Positions 1 through 5,982 are shown, counted from the first letter of the stretch. The stretch: DNA of 10,573 nucleotides from Cyanobacteria bacterium UBA6984 (GCA_002450015.1 DJYG01000031.1:1-10573); one strand, 5' to 3'. Translations and numbers: made by a program. Notes: generated from the sequence alone by a model not told the origin.

Positions 1-636
1 TCAGGCGGAGCAAGACCAAAGATTCTGACTAAAATCAACAATGAAGATTGGATAATAAAATTTCCGTCCTCGCAAGACCCTAAAAATATCGGCGAGCAGG
101 AATACAAATACTCTATTGTTGCCAAAGATTGCGGCATAAAAATGAGCGAAACAAAATTATTCCCATCAAAAATTTGTTCAGGATATTTTGGAATTAAACG
201 ATTCGATAGGGAAAACGGCAAAAAAGTACACATGGTTTCAGTTAGCGGATTGATAGAAACAAGCCATCGCTTGCCGAATCTTGATTACAATATTTTGATG
301 AAATTGACGTTAGAATTAACAAAAAATTATCAGGATATTGAGCAGTTATATAGACTTATGTGCTTTAATGTTTTTGCGCACAACAGAGATGACCATTCTA
401 AGAATTTTTCGTTTTTGTATGATGAAAGTAAAAAAGAATGGCAACTATCACCTGCTTATGATTTGACTTACAGTTCATCATTTAACGGAGAACACGCAAC
501 AACAATAAACGGGGAAGGTAAAAATCCAAGTTTAAATGATATTTTAGTAGTAGCTAAAAATATCGGAATCAAAGAAAAACACGCGCTTGATATTGCACTT
601 GATATTAAAGACAAATGTTTGTCATTGTTTGATTAA
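1..636 (+). CDS. HipA-family serine/threonine kinase toxin, C-terminal part (5' end off window)
   Basis: The reading frame is open from base 1, and 211 residues precede the TAA stop. The first visible residues, SGGARPK, match the glycine-rich ATP loop of HipA-family kinases. WIIKFPS (visible residues 17-23) carries the ATP-contacting lysine. HNRDDHSKNFSF (about 127-138) matches the catalytic-loop pattern of E. coli HipA (D-x-H-x-K-N). SPAYDLT (about 150-156) matches the metal-binding Asp motif. The C-terminal stretch around GEHATTINGEGKNPS is also typical. HipA proteins phosphorylate a translation-related target (GltX in E. coli) and are restrained by a HipB-type antitoxin, which would lie upstream. 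The N-terminal subdomain and the regulatory Ser of the loop are outside the window. About 210 residues after the loop is shorter than in E. coli HipA (about 290), so a compact HipA/HipT-like form is possible. An ATG at 142 is internal and not the start. Family call firm; toxin activity inferred. Confidence 0.9.
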   Translation, partial: SGGARPKILTKINNEDWIIKFPSSQDPKNIGEQEYKYSIVAKDCGIKMSETKLFPSKICSGYFGIKRFDRENGKKVHMVSVSGLIETSHRLPNLDYNILMKLTLELTKNYQDIEQLYRLMCFNVFAHNRDDHSKNFSFLYDESKKEWQLSPAYDLTYSSSFNGEHATTINGEGKNPSLNDILVVAKNIGIKEKHALDIALDIKDKCLSLFD

Positions 637-674
637 AATTTGTCAGAATTGAAAATTATTAAAAGAGAATTCTC

Positions 675-690
675 AAACTTTTTAAGTTTT
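675..690 (+). terminator. Weak candidate terminator of the HipA-like gene
   Basis: AAACTT (675-680) and AAGTTT (684-689) form a 6-bp stem with a TTT loop, and the descending arm runs into further T's. It lies 39 bp after the TAA stop. The stem is AT-rich and weak, so this is only a candidate. Confidence 0.3.
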
Positions 691-718
691 TAGGGAAATA
701 TTTCAAAACTTCCGTCTT

Positions 719-859
719 GGATTTGCTCCACGCTCGGAAAGTTTCGCAATTGAACCTTCGGTTCAAGTTTGCTCAATTTCCTCGCTATCCGGACTAACTT
801 CGTGTCGTCACCTCTCACAAAACGATACTTAATCGTTTTGTTCGGCAGAGTGCAAATCC
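719..859. repeat. Nested inverted-repeat element between convergent genes
   Basis: GGATTTGC (719-726) is exactly complementary to GCAAATCC (852-859). Inside it are TTGAACC/GGTTCAA (750-756/760-766) and ACAAAACGAT/ATCGTTTTGT (817-826/832-841), both perfect stems with short loops. An outer GGAAA/TTTCC pair (736-740/777-781) brackets the first inner stem. The block is visibly less AT-rich than the flanking genes, and I see no ORF in it. It could be a non-autonomous palindromic element, a structured transcript, or a composite bidirectional terminator. Confidence 0.55.
817..841. terminator. Perfect 10-bp hairpin, possible terminator
   Basis: ACAAAACGAT (817-826) pairs perfectly with ATCGTTTTGT (832-841) around a 5-nt loop. 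It lies 82 bp past the MFS stop codon on the minus strand. The T-tract is part of the stem rather than a clean tail after it, so intrinsic termination is plausible but not assured in either direction. Confidence 0.35.
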
Positions 860-922
860 GCTGATACAAACTCTTAAACTCCCTGATAATTCATTCTCTA
901 ACTAACTGATACTTTTGGATGT

Positions 923-2482
923 TTAATTCTGTTTATTCACTACTTCTTTCATCAATAAAAGCAGAGGTATTATAATAAAACTTGCCAAAGCAAAGATTCT
1001 AAACGTATCAATAAATGCCCAAAGAGTGGATTGTTCAAGTAATGCAAAGTGCATTTGATTAAGAGCCATATAGTGAGCTGTGTCTAAATCAACATATTGC
1101 GCCATATGCATGGTTGCATTATGAACACGTTCTGCAAATACAGGGTTCAAGTCATTTAAATATCCCACCATCATATTTTGGTGCATTTGCGAAAATCTTG
1201 ATATGCAAGTTGTTGCAATAGATGTTCCGAATGATGCTCCCAAATTTTTCATCAAGTTTTGCATAGAACTTCCCATTGTTAAATCTTCTTTTTTTAATGT
1301 TGCACAAGAAAGATTAATAACAGGAGTCATAGACATAACCATTCCCGTTCCGTATAAAAAGTTTGGCAAGAATACGTTTGCAAGTGAAATTTGCATATTC
1401 AATAAACCAAATAATAGACCGCCTACACCAATAAGAACTAAACCTATAAAACAAGATATTTTTTCCGGCACTTTGCCCGTTACTGTTACCAGAATTATAA
1501 GCCCTGCTAAACTTCCAAGACCTCTTGGTATCATAGAAACACCACCCAAAAATGCGGTATAACCCATTAAACCTTGCAGCATAGACGGTAATAGCATCGC
1601 AGAAGCAATTAAAACGAATAACAATACCATTTGAATTAAAGTTCCGAACAAAAAATTCAAGTTTTTTAATAATCTTAAATCAAGTAACGGGTCTTTTTTA
1701 TTTTTAAATTGTGTATAGAAAAACAATATCCCTGCTGTTGTTGATATTCCCATAAGCCAACAAATCCAAGACGCATCAAACCAACCTGCATCATTCCCCT
1801 TATCTAAAACAACTTGTAATAAAAGTATCCAAACAACAAGCATTCCAAACGCAAAAAAATCCATTTTTGCATTCGCTTGTTTTTTAGCATAAGGCGGATC
1901 TTTTATTAATTTAACTAATGAAACGGCACAAACAAGTCCGACAGGCGCGTTAATCAAAAATATCCATGGCCAAGACCAATTTTCAGTAAGCCAACCGCCT
2001 ATTACAGGCCCCACAATAGGTGCGATTACAAAAGCAAATCCATACAAAGACATTGCTTTACCCCATTCTTTTTGAGGGAATATTTCCATCATAATAGCCT
2101 GAACCAAAGGTAATATCGCACCTCCGCCAATACCTTGCAAAAATCTTGATATTACAATCATAGGCATTGAACGGGATAATCCGCACAACAAAGATGCGAC
2201 AGTAAATAAAACTATACTGAATATAAAATATTTCTTTCGCCCGAAAACTTTGCACAAATAACCGATAGCCGGAATAATTATTGAACTTGCAACCAAGTAA
2301 CTTGTAACAATCCAAGTCGATTCATTTCTGCTTATAGAAATTGTTCCTGCAATATAAGGCAGCGCAACATTTGCAATTGTTTCATTTAGTGCAAACAAAA
2401 AGGCCGCTGTAACAAGAGGAATCGTAACAAGCCACGGATTTATGGAAGGCTCACGCCTTTCTTCCGTTATACTGTTTTCCAA
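923..2482 (-). CDS. DHA2-family (EmrB/QacA-type) MFS drug:proton antiporter, second copy
   Basis: This is a 519-residue inner-membrane exporter, the usual length for 14-TM DHA2 pumps. Motifs in order are LNETIANVALP (32-42, TM1 motif D1), GYLCKVFGRKK (74-84, motif A), RFLQGIGGG (113-121, motif B) and the antiporter motif C around IAPIVGPVIGG (153-163). Many hydrophobic segments follow to the C-terminus. Such pumps use the proton gradient to expel hydrophobic drugs, bile salts or similar compounds, passing them to an EmrA adaptor and outer-membrane channel in diderms. The start is TTG at 2480-2482, chosen because AGGAAGAGG sits 5 nt upstream and no in-frame ATG lies nearby. It is last in the marR-emrA-MFS-MFS series, 155 bp after the previous gene, and may also have its own promoter. 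In TM1 the usual acidic residue of the LDxT motif is Asn. Substrate unknown. Confidence 0.93.
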   Translation of the reverse strand: MENSITEERREPSINPWLVTIPLVTAAFLFALNETIANVALPYIAGTISISRNESTWIVTSYLVASSIIIPAIGYLCKVFGRKKYFIFSIVLFTVASLLCGLSRSMPMIVISRFLQGIGGGAILPLVQAIMMEIFPQKEWGKAMSLYGFAFVIAPIVGPVIGGWLTENWSWPWIFLINAPVGLVCAVSLVKLIKDPPYAKKQANAKMDFFAFGMLVVWILLLQVVLDKGNDAGWFDASWICWLMGISTTAGILFFYTQFKNKKDPLLDLRLLKNLNFLFGTLIQMVLLFVLIASAMLLPSMLQGLMGYTAFLGGVSMIPRGLGSLAGLIILVTVTGKVPEKISCFIGLVLIGVGGLLFGLLNMQISLANVFLPNFLYGTGMVMSMTPVINLSCATLKKEDLTMGSSMQNLMKNLGASFGTSIATTCISRFSQMHQNMMVGYLNDLNPVFAERVHNATMHMAQYVDLDTAHYMALNQMHFALLEQSTLWAFIDTFRIFALASFIIIPLLLLMKEVVNKQN

Positions 2483-2487
2483 AAATT

Positions 2488-2496
2488 CCTCTTCCT
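2488..2496 (-). promoter_or_regulatory. Shine-Dalgarno site fixing a TTG start
   Basis: The minus strand reads AGGAAGAGG, then 5 nt, then TTG. This good ribosome-binding match supports TTG at 2482 as the start of the second MFS gene, and the encoded N-terminus MENSITEE leads directly into TM1. Confidence 0.65.
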
Positions 2497-2580
2497 GTAA
2501 GGGGCATTTCGGCCGATTGCCTAATGTCGATAATAACTGTTCTAATACGAACTTAGATTAAAAAATACCTTACTGTATTT

Positions 2581-2609
2581 ATGATATTGCAGTAAATTTT
2601 ATTTTTCAA
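2581..2609 (-). promoter_or_regulatory. Candidate sigma70-type promoter of the second MFS gene
   Basis: On the minus strand TTGAAA (2609-2604) and TATCAT (2586-2581) are separated by exactly 17 nt. This lies in the 155-bp gap between the two MFS genes and would give a leader of roughly 90 nt. AT-rich DNA yields chance matches, but the spacing and both hexamers are good. It would allow the second permease to be expressed independently of the MarR-controlled genes. Confidence 0.45.
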
Positions 2610-2637
2610 GAAATTATTAACAAAAACATTAAATAGA

Positions 2638-4185
2638 TTAATCCTTATCAATTTTCTTTCCAACTTTCAATAACACAGAAAGCGGAATCATCAAAAATGT
2701 CAAAATCGCACAGAGGGCAAACAAGTCAGATATTGCCATAAGTTTTGATTGAACAAGTAGCTGTTTATAAAGCACTATATTTGCTTTTTTAGCAGCAATA
2801 ATAGCTTCTCCGTGGTGTAAAAATGCAGATTTCAGTGCATTAAAATGAGCTATAAAATTGTAAGAATAAACACTCATATTCTTAACTAAATAATTCTGAT
2901 GAACTTGAGATAAACTGATTATCCAACTTGAAGCAAGTGATGTTGCCATAGAACCTGTTACGCATTTTGTTAAACTGTGAATTCCTGCTCCTGATGGAAT
3001 ATCGTCTTTTGCAAGAGTTCCCAACGCTACCCCTGAGATTGGCACAAGAGCGGTAGCTGAGCCTATTCCAAACATTATATTTGATAAAATTATCCATTCT
3101 GGATTTACCGCTAAATTCAAATCAACACACAGTGCAATAGATACTCCCATTATTAAAAATCCTGTTGCGATAACATATCTGATATCATACAAAGCACAAA
3201 TTCTTCCTATAAAAAACAGAATTACAACCGCAAAAACTCTTGTCGCAAGAGCAATTCCCGTATCAGATGCCGTACAGTGCATTAAACTTTGGAAAAATTG
3301 AGGAAGTAAAATCATTGTGGCACATACCATCATATTTAATACGACACCCAAAATCGTTCCGACAACAAAATTTGAGTTTTTAAATACTCTTAAATTCACA
3401 ATAGGTTCTTTTATTTCAAGTTCCCAAACTATAAAAGCAAACATCATAGCTAAAGAAAAAACAGACAACCAATATATCCAACTACAATCAAACCAGCCGT
3501 ATTGCTGACCTTTATCCAAGACAACCTGCATTGAAAAAAGCCATAAAATCAAAAATGCTACACCTAAAAAATCGACTTTCTCTTTTTTCTTGCTTCTTGT
3601 TGTATCGTTTACTATAATTGGAATTAGGATTAAAGATAAAATCCCTATCGGAATATTAATTATAAATATCCATTGCCAAGAAAAATTATCAACTAATAAA
3701 CCGCCGACAGTTGGTCCCATAATAGACGAAACCATAATCGAAAATACAAAAATCGCCATAGCATCGCCTTTTCGATTTTCGGGAAATTCCTGTAACAATA
3801 TTGATTGAGATAATGGCATTAAAACCCCGCCGCCAACTCCTTGAATAATTCTTCCTATAATCAAAACCAGAAGGCTCGGGGCAAAAGAGCATACGACAGA
3901 ACCGACAGTAAAAATTGCAATAAATATTTTTAAAAAGTTCAGTCTGCCTAACGTCCTTTCTAACCACCCTGTCAAAGGTAAAAATATTCCGTTTGCAATC
4001 ATATAGCTTGTTACAACCCATTTTGCTTCGTCTGCAGTTGAGCCGAATGAACCTGCTATATGCATTAGCGCTGCATTAGATGAACTTGTTGCAAGGAATG
4101 CAAAGAAAGTAGGCATTACAACAACAAGTGATAACAGCCACAAAGGTGCTTTTTTAGGGTTTATTTGTTCTTTTAATATTTCCAT
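2638..4185 (-). CDS. DHA2-family (EmrB-type) MFS efflux permease, first copy
   Basis: This 515-residue, 14-TM-type inner-membrane exporter directly follows emrA with a 53-bp gap, so it is the obvious partner of that adaptor. Visible motifs are GWLERTLGRLNF (73-84, motif A), GRIIQGVGGG (111-120, motif B) and IMGPTVGG (155-162, the antiporter motif C core). The conserved WVVTSYMIANGIFLPLTGW stretch of the DHA2 family is at about 56-74. The start is ATG at 4183-4185 with AGAAGG 6 nt upstream. The TM1 signature, usually LDxTIVNVALP in this family, reads LATSSSNAALM (31-41), so the acidic residue and the Pro are absent. It is clearly diverged from the neighbouring MFS copy rather than a recent duplicate. 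Proposed role: proton-driven export of hydrophobic or amphipathic toxins through EmrA and an outer-membrane channel. Substrate unknown. Confidence 0.93.
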   Translation of the reverse strand: MEILKEQINPKKAPLWLLSLVVVMPTFFAFLATSSSNAALMHIAGSFGSTADEAKWVVTSYMIANGIFLPLTGWLERTLGRLNFLKIFIAIFTVGSVVCSFAPSLLVLIIGRIIQGVGGGVLMPLSQSILLQEFPENRKGDAMAIFVFSIMVSSIMGPTVGGLLVDNFSWQWIFIINIPIGILSLILIPIIVNDTTRSKKKEKVDFLGVAFLILWLFSMQVVLDKGQQYGWFDCSWIYWLSVFSLAMMFAFIVWELEIKEPIVNLRVFKNSNFVVGTILGVVLNMMVCATMILLPQFFQSLMHCTASDTGIALATRVFAVVILFFIGRICALYDIRYVIATGFLIMGVSIALCVDLNLAVNPEWIILSNIMFGIGSATALVPISGVALGTLAKDDIPSGAGIHSLTKCVTGSMATSLASSWIISLSQVHQNYLVKNMSVYSYNFIAHFNALKSAFLHHGEAIIAAKKANIVLYKQLLVQSKLMAISDLFALCAILTFLMIPLSVLLKVGKKIDKD

Positions 4186-4202
4186 TATTTACCTTCTTTA
4201 AC

Positions 4203-4235
4203 ACCCTCGCCCTGCAGGAGAGGGTCGGGATGAGG
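4203..4235. repeat. Short GC-rich palindromic repeat (small form) in emrA-MFS gap
   Basis: ACCCTC (4203-4208) pairs with GAGGGT (4220-4225) around the palindrome CCTGCAGG (4211-4218), followed by GGGATGAGGG. The termini CCCTCGCCC and GGGATGAGGG are themselves roughly complementary. It is strikingly GC-rich against its surroundings, and its ends and core resemble the longer element at 5336-5472. In the transcript it would form a hairpin just after the emrA stop codon. There is no T-tract, so termination is unlikely. Confidence 0.6.
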
Positions 4236-4238
4236 GAA

Positions 4239-5306
4239 CTATTTGATTTTTACCTTCGGCACAACGCTCATCCCAGGAGCTATTGTATAGTCAGAAACAT
4301 CTTCATCAAACACAATTTTTACAGGAATTCTTTGTACAACTTTTATATAACTTCCAACTGCGTTTTCAGGCGGGAACAAACTTGCTTTTGCACCTGATGC
4401 TAATTGTATGCTATCAACTTTACCTTTAAACTTTTTATTCGGGTAAGTGTCAATTTTTATTGTAACTGGCTGACCTTTTTTCATCTTACCGACTTGAGTT
4501 TCTTTAAAGTTTGCAACAATCCATATTTTAGGTGAAACTACACTCATTAAAGGCTGAGCCTTATTTACATAATTTCCCATTTCGACAGAACGGGCAGAAA
4601 CATAACCGTCTTGCGGAGCATAAATCTTTGTATATGATAAATCTAATTTTGCCTGAGCAAGCTGTGCTTCTATTTTATCAATATTTGCACCTGTCGCATC
4701 ATCTTTTGATTTTGTAGATTTTAACATTGCCTGAGTTGCATTTTGTTTTTCCAATGCTTGTTTATATTTTGTTTCGGCAGAATCATATTCTTGCTTTGTG
4801 CAAAGCCCGTTATCACGTAATTTTGAATACCGTTCAAAATCTTTTTGGGCAAACTCTAAATTTTTATTTGCATCAGCTAAATTAGCACTGGATTTATCTA
4901 TATCACTTGTTGAAACATTTTTATTGGCTTTGGCTTCTTTTAGAGCACTTTCTAATTCATTTACCTTGTTTTGATAATCCCTCGAGTCAATCTCTAGAAG
5001 CAAGTCCCCTTCCTTAACATAATCATTATCATCAACTTTAAGCGATATAACCTGTCCTGATACTTTTGGTGCGATTTGAACAAATCTGCCTTCAACAAAA
5101 GCATCATCAGTTGATTGGTAACTCAATGATGTAATAAATGCGTGCAAACCAAATAAAATAAAAAATAAAACAACAAAAATAGGGATTAAAACCCTTTTCT
5201 TTGCGTACTTTTTAAGTAGTTTTCTTCTTCTTCTTTTTTCTAATCTTAATTTTGCTTCTTTTTCAAAAACATCATCTTCTTTTCTTTTTCTGCTATTTTT
5301 CGGCAT
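4239..5306 (-). CDS. emrA: EmrA-type membrane fusion (HlyD-family periplasmic adaptor) protein
   Basis: This 355-residue adaptor links an inner-membrane MFS pump to an outer-membrane channel. A very basic cytoplasmic N-terminus (residues 1-38, with RRRRKLLKKYAKKR) precedes one TM anchor (about 39-60). STDDAFVEG (65-73) is the hallmark start of the EmrA periplasmic part. A lipoyl-like half follows (about 75-108), then a Lys/Ala/Gln-rich helical hairpin (about 109-225), the second lipoyl half (YAPQDGYVSARSVEMGNYV), and the beta-barrel with ANFKETQ (265-271) and GSYIKVVQRIPV. ANFKETQ, the Q-N-A/E-N-A-x-G region and VVQRxPV match E. coli EmrA closely. The start is ATG at 5306 with AAGGA 7 nt upstream. 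It lies between the marR-type gene (170-bp gap holding a repeat) and an EmrB-type permease. Slightly shorter than E. coli EmrA (390). Confidence 0.95.
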   Translation of the reverse strand: MPKNSRKRKEDDVFEKEAKLRLEKRRRRKLLKKYAKKRVLIPIFVVLFFILFGLHAFITSLSYQSTDDAFVEGRFVQIAPKVSGQVISLKVDDNDYVKEGDLLLEIDSRDYQNKVNELESALKEAKANKNVSTSDIDKSSANLADANKNLEFAQKDFERYSKLRDNGLCTKQEYDSAETKYKQALEKQNATQAMLKSTKSKDDATGANIDKIEAQLAQAKLDLSYTKIYAPQDGYVSARSVEMGNYVNKAQPLMSVVSPKIWIVANFKETQVGKMKKGQPVTIKIDTYPNKKFKGKVDSIQLASGAKASLFPPENAVGSYIKVVQRIPVKIVFDEDVSDYTIAPGMSVVPKVKIK

Positions 5307-5335
5307 TTTTCTTTCCTTCTTTCATCTTGGTTTTT

Positions 5336-5472
5336 CCTCGTCCCTTGAGGGAACGACCTGTGAGCAGAGGGCGAAAGCGTAGCGAAGTTCCGTTTAGTGC
5401 GAACAGGTCAAGAGAGAGGGTAGAATTTCAACTTGAAAAGCTGTGCTTTGAAAGTTAGAAATTCGGGTGAGG
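5336..5472. repeat. Long GC-rich composite palindromic repeat between marR and emrA
   Basis: This 137-bp non-coding block is far more GC-rich than its surroundings. Its ends, CCTCGTCCC and GGGTGAGG, are nearly complementary. Inside are a hairpin GTCCC-TTGA-GGGAAC near 5340-5354, a perfect 7-bp pair GACCTGT/ACAGGTC (5355-5361/5403-5409), and an imperfect hairpin of about 19 bp (5423-5441/5445-5464) with a TGT loop. The terminal and core words (CCTCRYCCC, ACCCTCTC on the minus strand) are shared with the small element at 4203-4235, suggesting a dispersed intergenic repeat family. It ends 4 bp from the marR stop codon, so it would be transcribed within the operon and could influence emrA expression. 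Confidence 0.6.
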
Positions 5473-5476
5473 CGTA

Positions 5477-5911
5477 TTATCTCTCCAACTCTAAATTTTC
5501 CTGTATCTTGTTTAATACTTTAATACAAGTGTACATTTCGTCTTGTGTTATGTCTTTGAGGTAATTTTTACGTGATTCTGTCATAATAGGAGTAATCTCG
5601 GCTCTTAGACTTCGTCCTTTGTCTGTTATTTTGATAACGTTGTTTTTTTGAGTTTGTTCTTTCGTTATCAAACCTTTTTCTTCCAATACAGATATTATGC
5701 GTGCCATATTAGATTTGTCTTTACACAATAATTTGCATAACTTATTTTGGCTCGGGGGATTATCATCCTCAATCATATTCAGTACCATGTACTGCTCTGG
5801 AGTAATTTCAAATCCGTTTTTTGAATACAAATCCAAATTATGAACCTTAATTGCTCTGCCTGATGCTACTATTGCATTACCTATTAAGTTTGTAAAAATC
5901 TCCTTCAACAT
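5477..5911 (-). CDS. MarR-family transcriptional regulator
   Basis: This 144-residue winged-helix repressor has the typical MarR length. An N-terminal dimer helix (about 2-30) is followed by ITPEQYMVLNMI (36-47). The helix-turn-helix is PSQNKLCKLLCKDKSNMARIIS (53-74), followed by VLEEKGLITKEQ (75-86), the wing (87-95), ITDKG (95-99) and C-terminal dimer helices. I chose ATG at 5911 rather than an in-frame ATG at 5953, which would add 14 hydrophobic residues foreign to the family. No Shine-Dalgarno precedes it. The wing reads TQKNNV instead of the usual D-x-R-R/D-R-R pattern. Cys59, Cys63 and Cys129 are possible redox or ligand sites (inference). It heads the emrA-MFS-MFS series and is divergent from an outer-membrane channel gene, with two palindromes in between. 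Most likely it is the local, autoregulating repressor of the efflux genes, released by a pump substrate or a related small molecule. Confidence 0.92.
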   Translation of the reverse strand: MLKEIFTNLIGNAIVASGRAIKVHNLDLYSKNGFEITPEQYMVLNMIEDDNPPSQNKLCKLLCKDKSNMARIISVLEEKGLITKEQTQKNNVIKITDKGRSLRAEITPIMTESRKNYLKDITQDEMYTCIKVLNKIQENLELER

Positions 5912-5912
5912 A

Positions 5913-5926
5913 GTTATTATAATAAC
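5913..5926. promoter_or_regulatory. Putative MarR operator 1 (marR-proximal)
   Basis: GTTATTATAATAAC is a perfect 14-bp palindrome ending 2 bp from the marR start codon. On the minus strand it is preceded by TAT, so TATGTTATTATAATAAC matches the 17-bp plus-strand word at operator 2 in 16 of 17 positions. It overlaps the candidate -10 of marR, as expected for autorepression. Size and symmetry fit MarR-family sites. Confidence 0.7.
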
Positions 5927-5946
5927 ATATAAAAATAATAAATCAA
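5919..5946 (-). promoter_or_regulatory. Candidate marR promoter giving a leaderless transcript
   Basis: On the minus strand TTGATT (5946-5941) and TATTAT (5924-5919) are 16 nt apart. A start 7-8 nt beyond the -10 would fall at or next to the A of the marR ATG (5911). A TATAAT at 5921-5916 is an alternative -10, with a 19-nt spacer. The -10 region lies inside operator 1. Confidence 0.4.
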
Positions 5947-5947
5947 G

Positions 5948-5977
5948 TTGCATTTAATATTTTTATGTTATCATAAT
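5948..5977 (+). promoter_or_regulatory. Candidate promoter of the outer-membrane channel gene
   Basis: TTGCAT (5948-5953) and CATAAT (5972-5977) are spaced by 18 nt. The -10 is embedded in operator 2, and transcription would start near 5984, just before the coding start at 5999. The -35 is back to back with the marR -35, separated by one base. The match is imperfect, but the geometry mirrors the other side. Confidence 0.4.
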
Positions 5978-5980
5978 AAC
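5967..5980. promoter_or_regulatory. Putative MarR operator 2 (channel-gene-proximal)
   Basis: GTTATCATAATAAC is a palindrome with one mismatched pair and differs from operator 1 at a single base. The two centres are 54 bp apart, about five helical turns, with the sites in opposite orientation. It sits 2 bp before the Shine-Dalgarno of the channel gene, so bound repressor would block polymerase there. Confidence 0.7.
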
Positions 5981-5982
5981 AA

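Larger units (their letters stand above)
637..922. other. Convergent non-coding region rich in hairpins
   Basis: This 286-bp gap lies between the 3' ends of the HipA-like gene (+) and an MFS gene (-). I see no credible ORF. It contains a short palindrome GAGAATTCTC (665-674), an AT-only hairpin followed by T's (675-690), and then a GC-richer block with several nested inverted repeats (719-859, listed separately). It probably provides termination for both converging genes and hosts a small palindromic element. Confidence 0.6.

Noticed and set aside
719..859. Transposon or insertion sequence
   Set aside because: There is no transposase ORF and no visible target-site duplication, and the terminal repeat is only 8 bp. 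It is kept as an unclassified structured repeat.
1203..1562. 119-codon open frame on the plus strand
   Set aside because: It lies wholly antisense to the second MFS gene, has no family-like sequence and no independent support. It is a shadow of the real coding frame.
5252..5458. 68-codon plus-strand open frame crossing the emrA start and the repeat
   Set aside because: It is antisense to the emrA N-terminus, where lysine-rich codons read as Phe/Leu, and then runs through the palindromic repeat. It has no protein-like features.
5336..5472. CRISPR array or riboswitch
   Set aside because: No regularly spaced direct repeats occur, and I cannot match a known aptamer. The symmetry is that of an intergenic palindromic repeat.
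5912..5953. Upstream in-frame ATG (5953) as the marR start
   Set aside because: It adds 14 mostly hydrophobic residues not found in MarR proteins, has no Shine-Dalgarno, and would place operator 1 inside the coding region.
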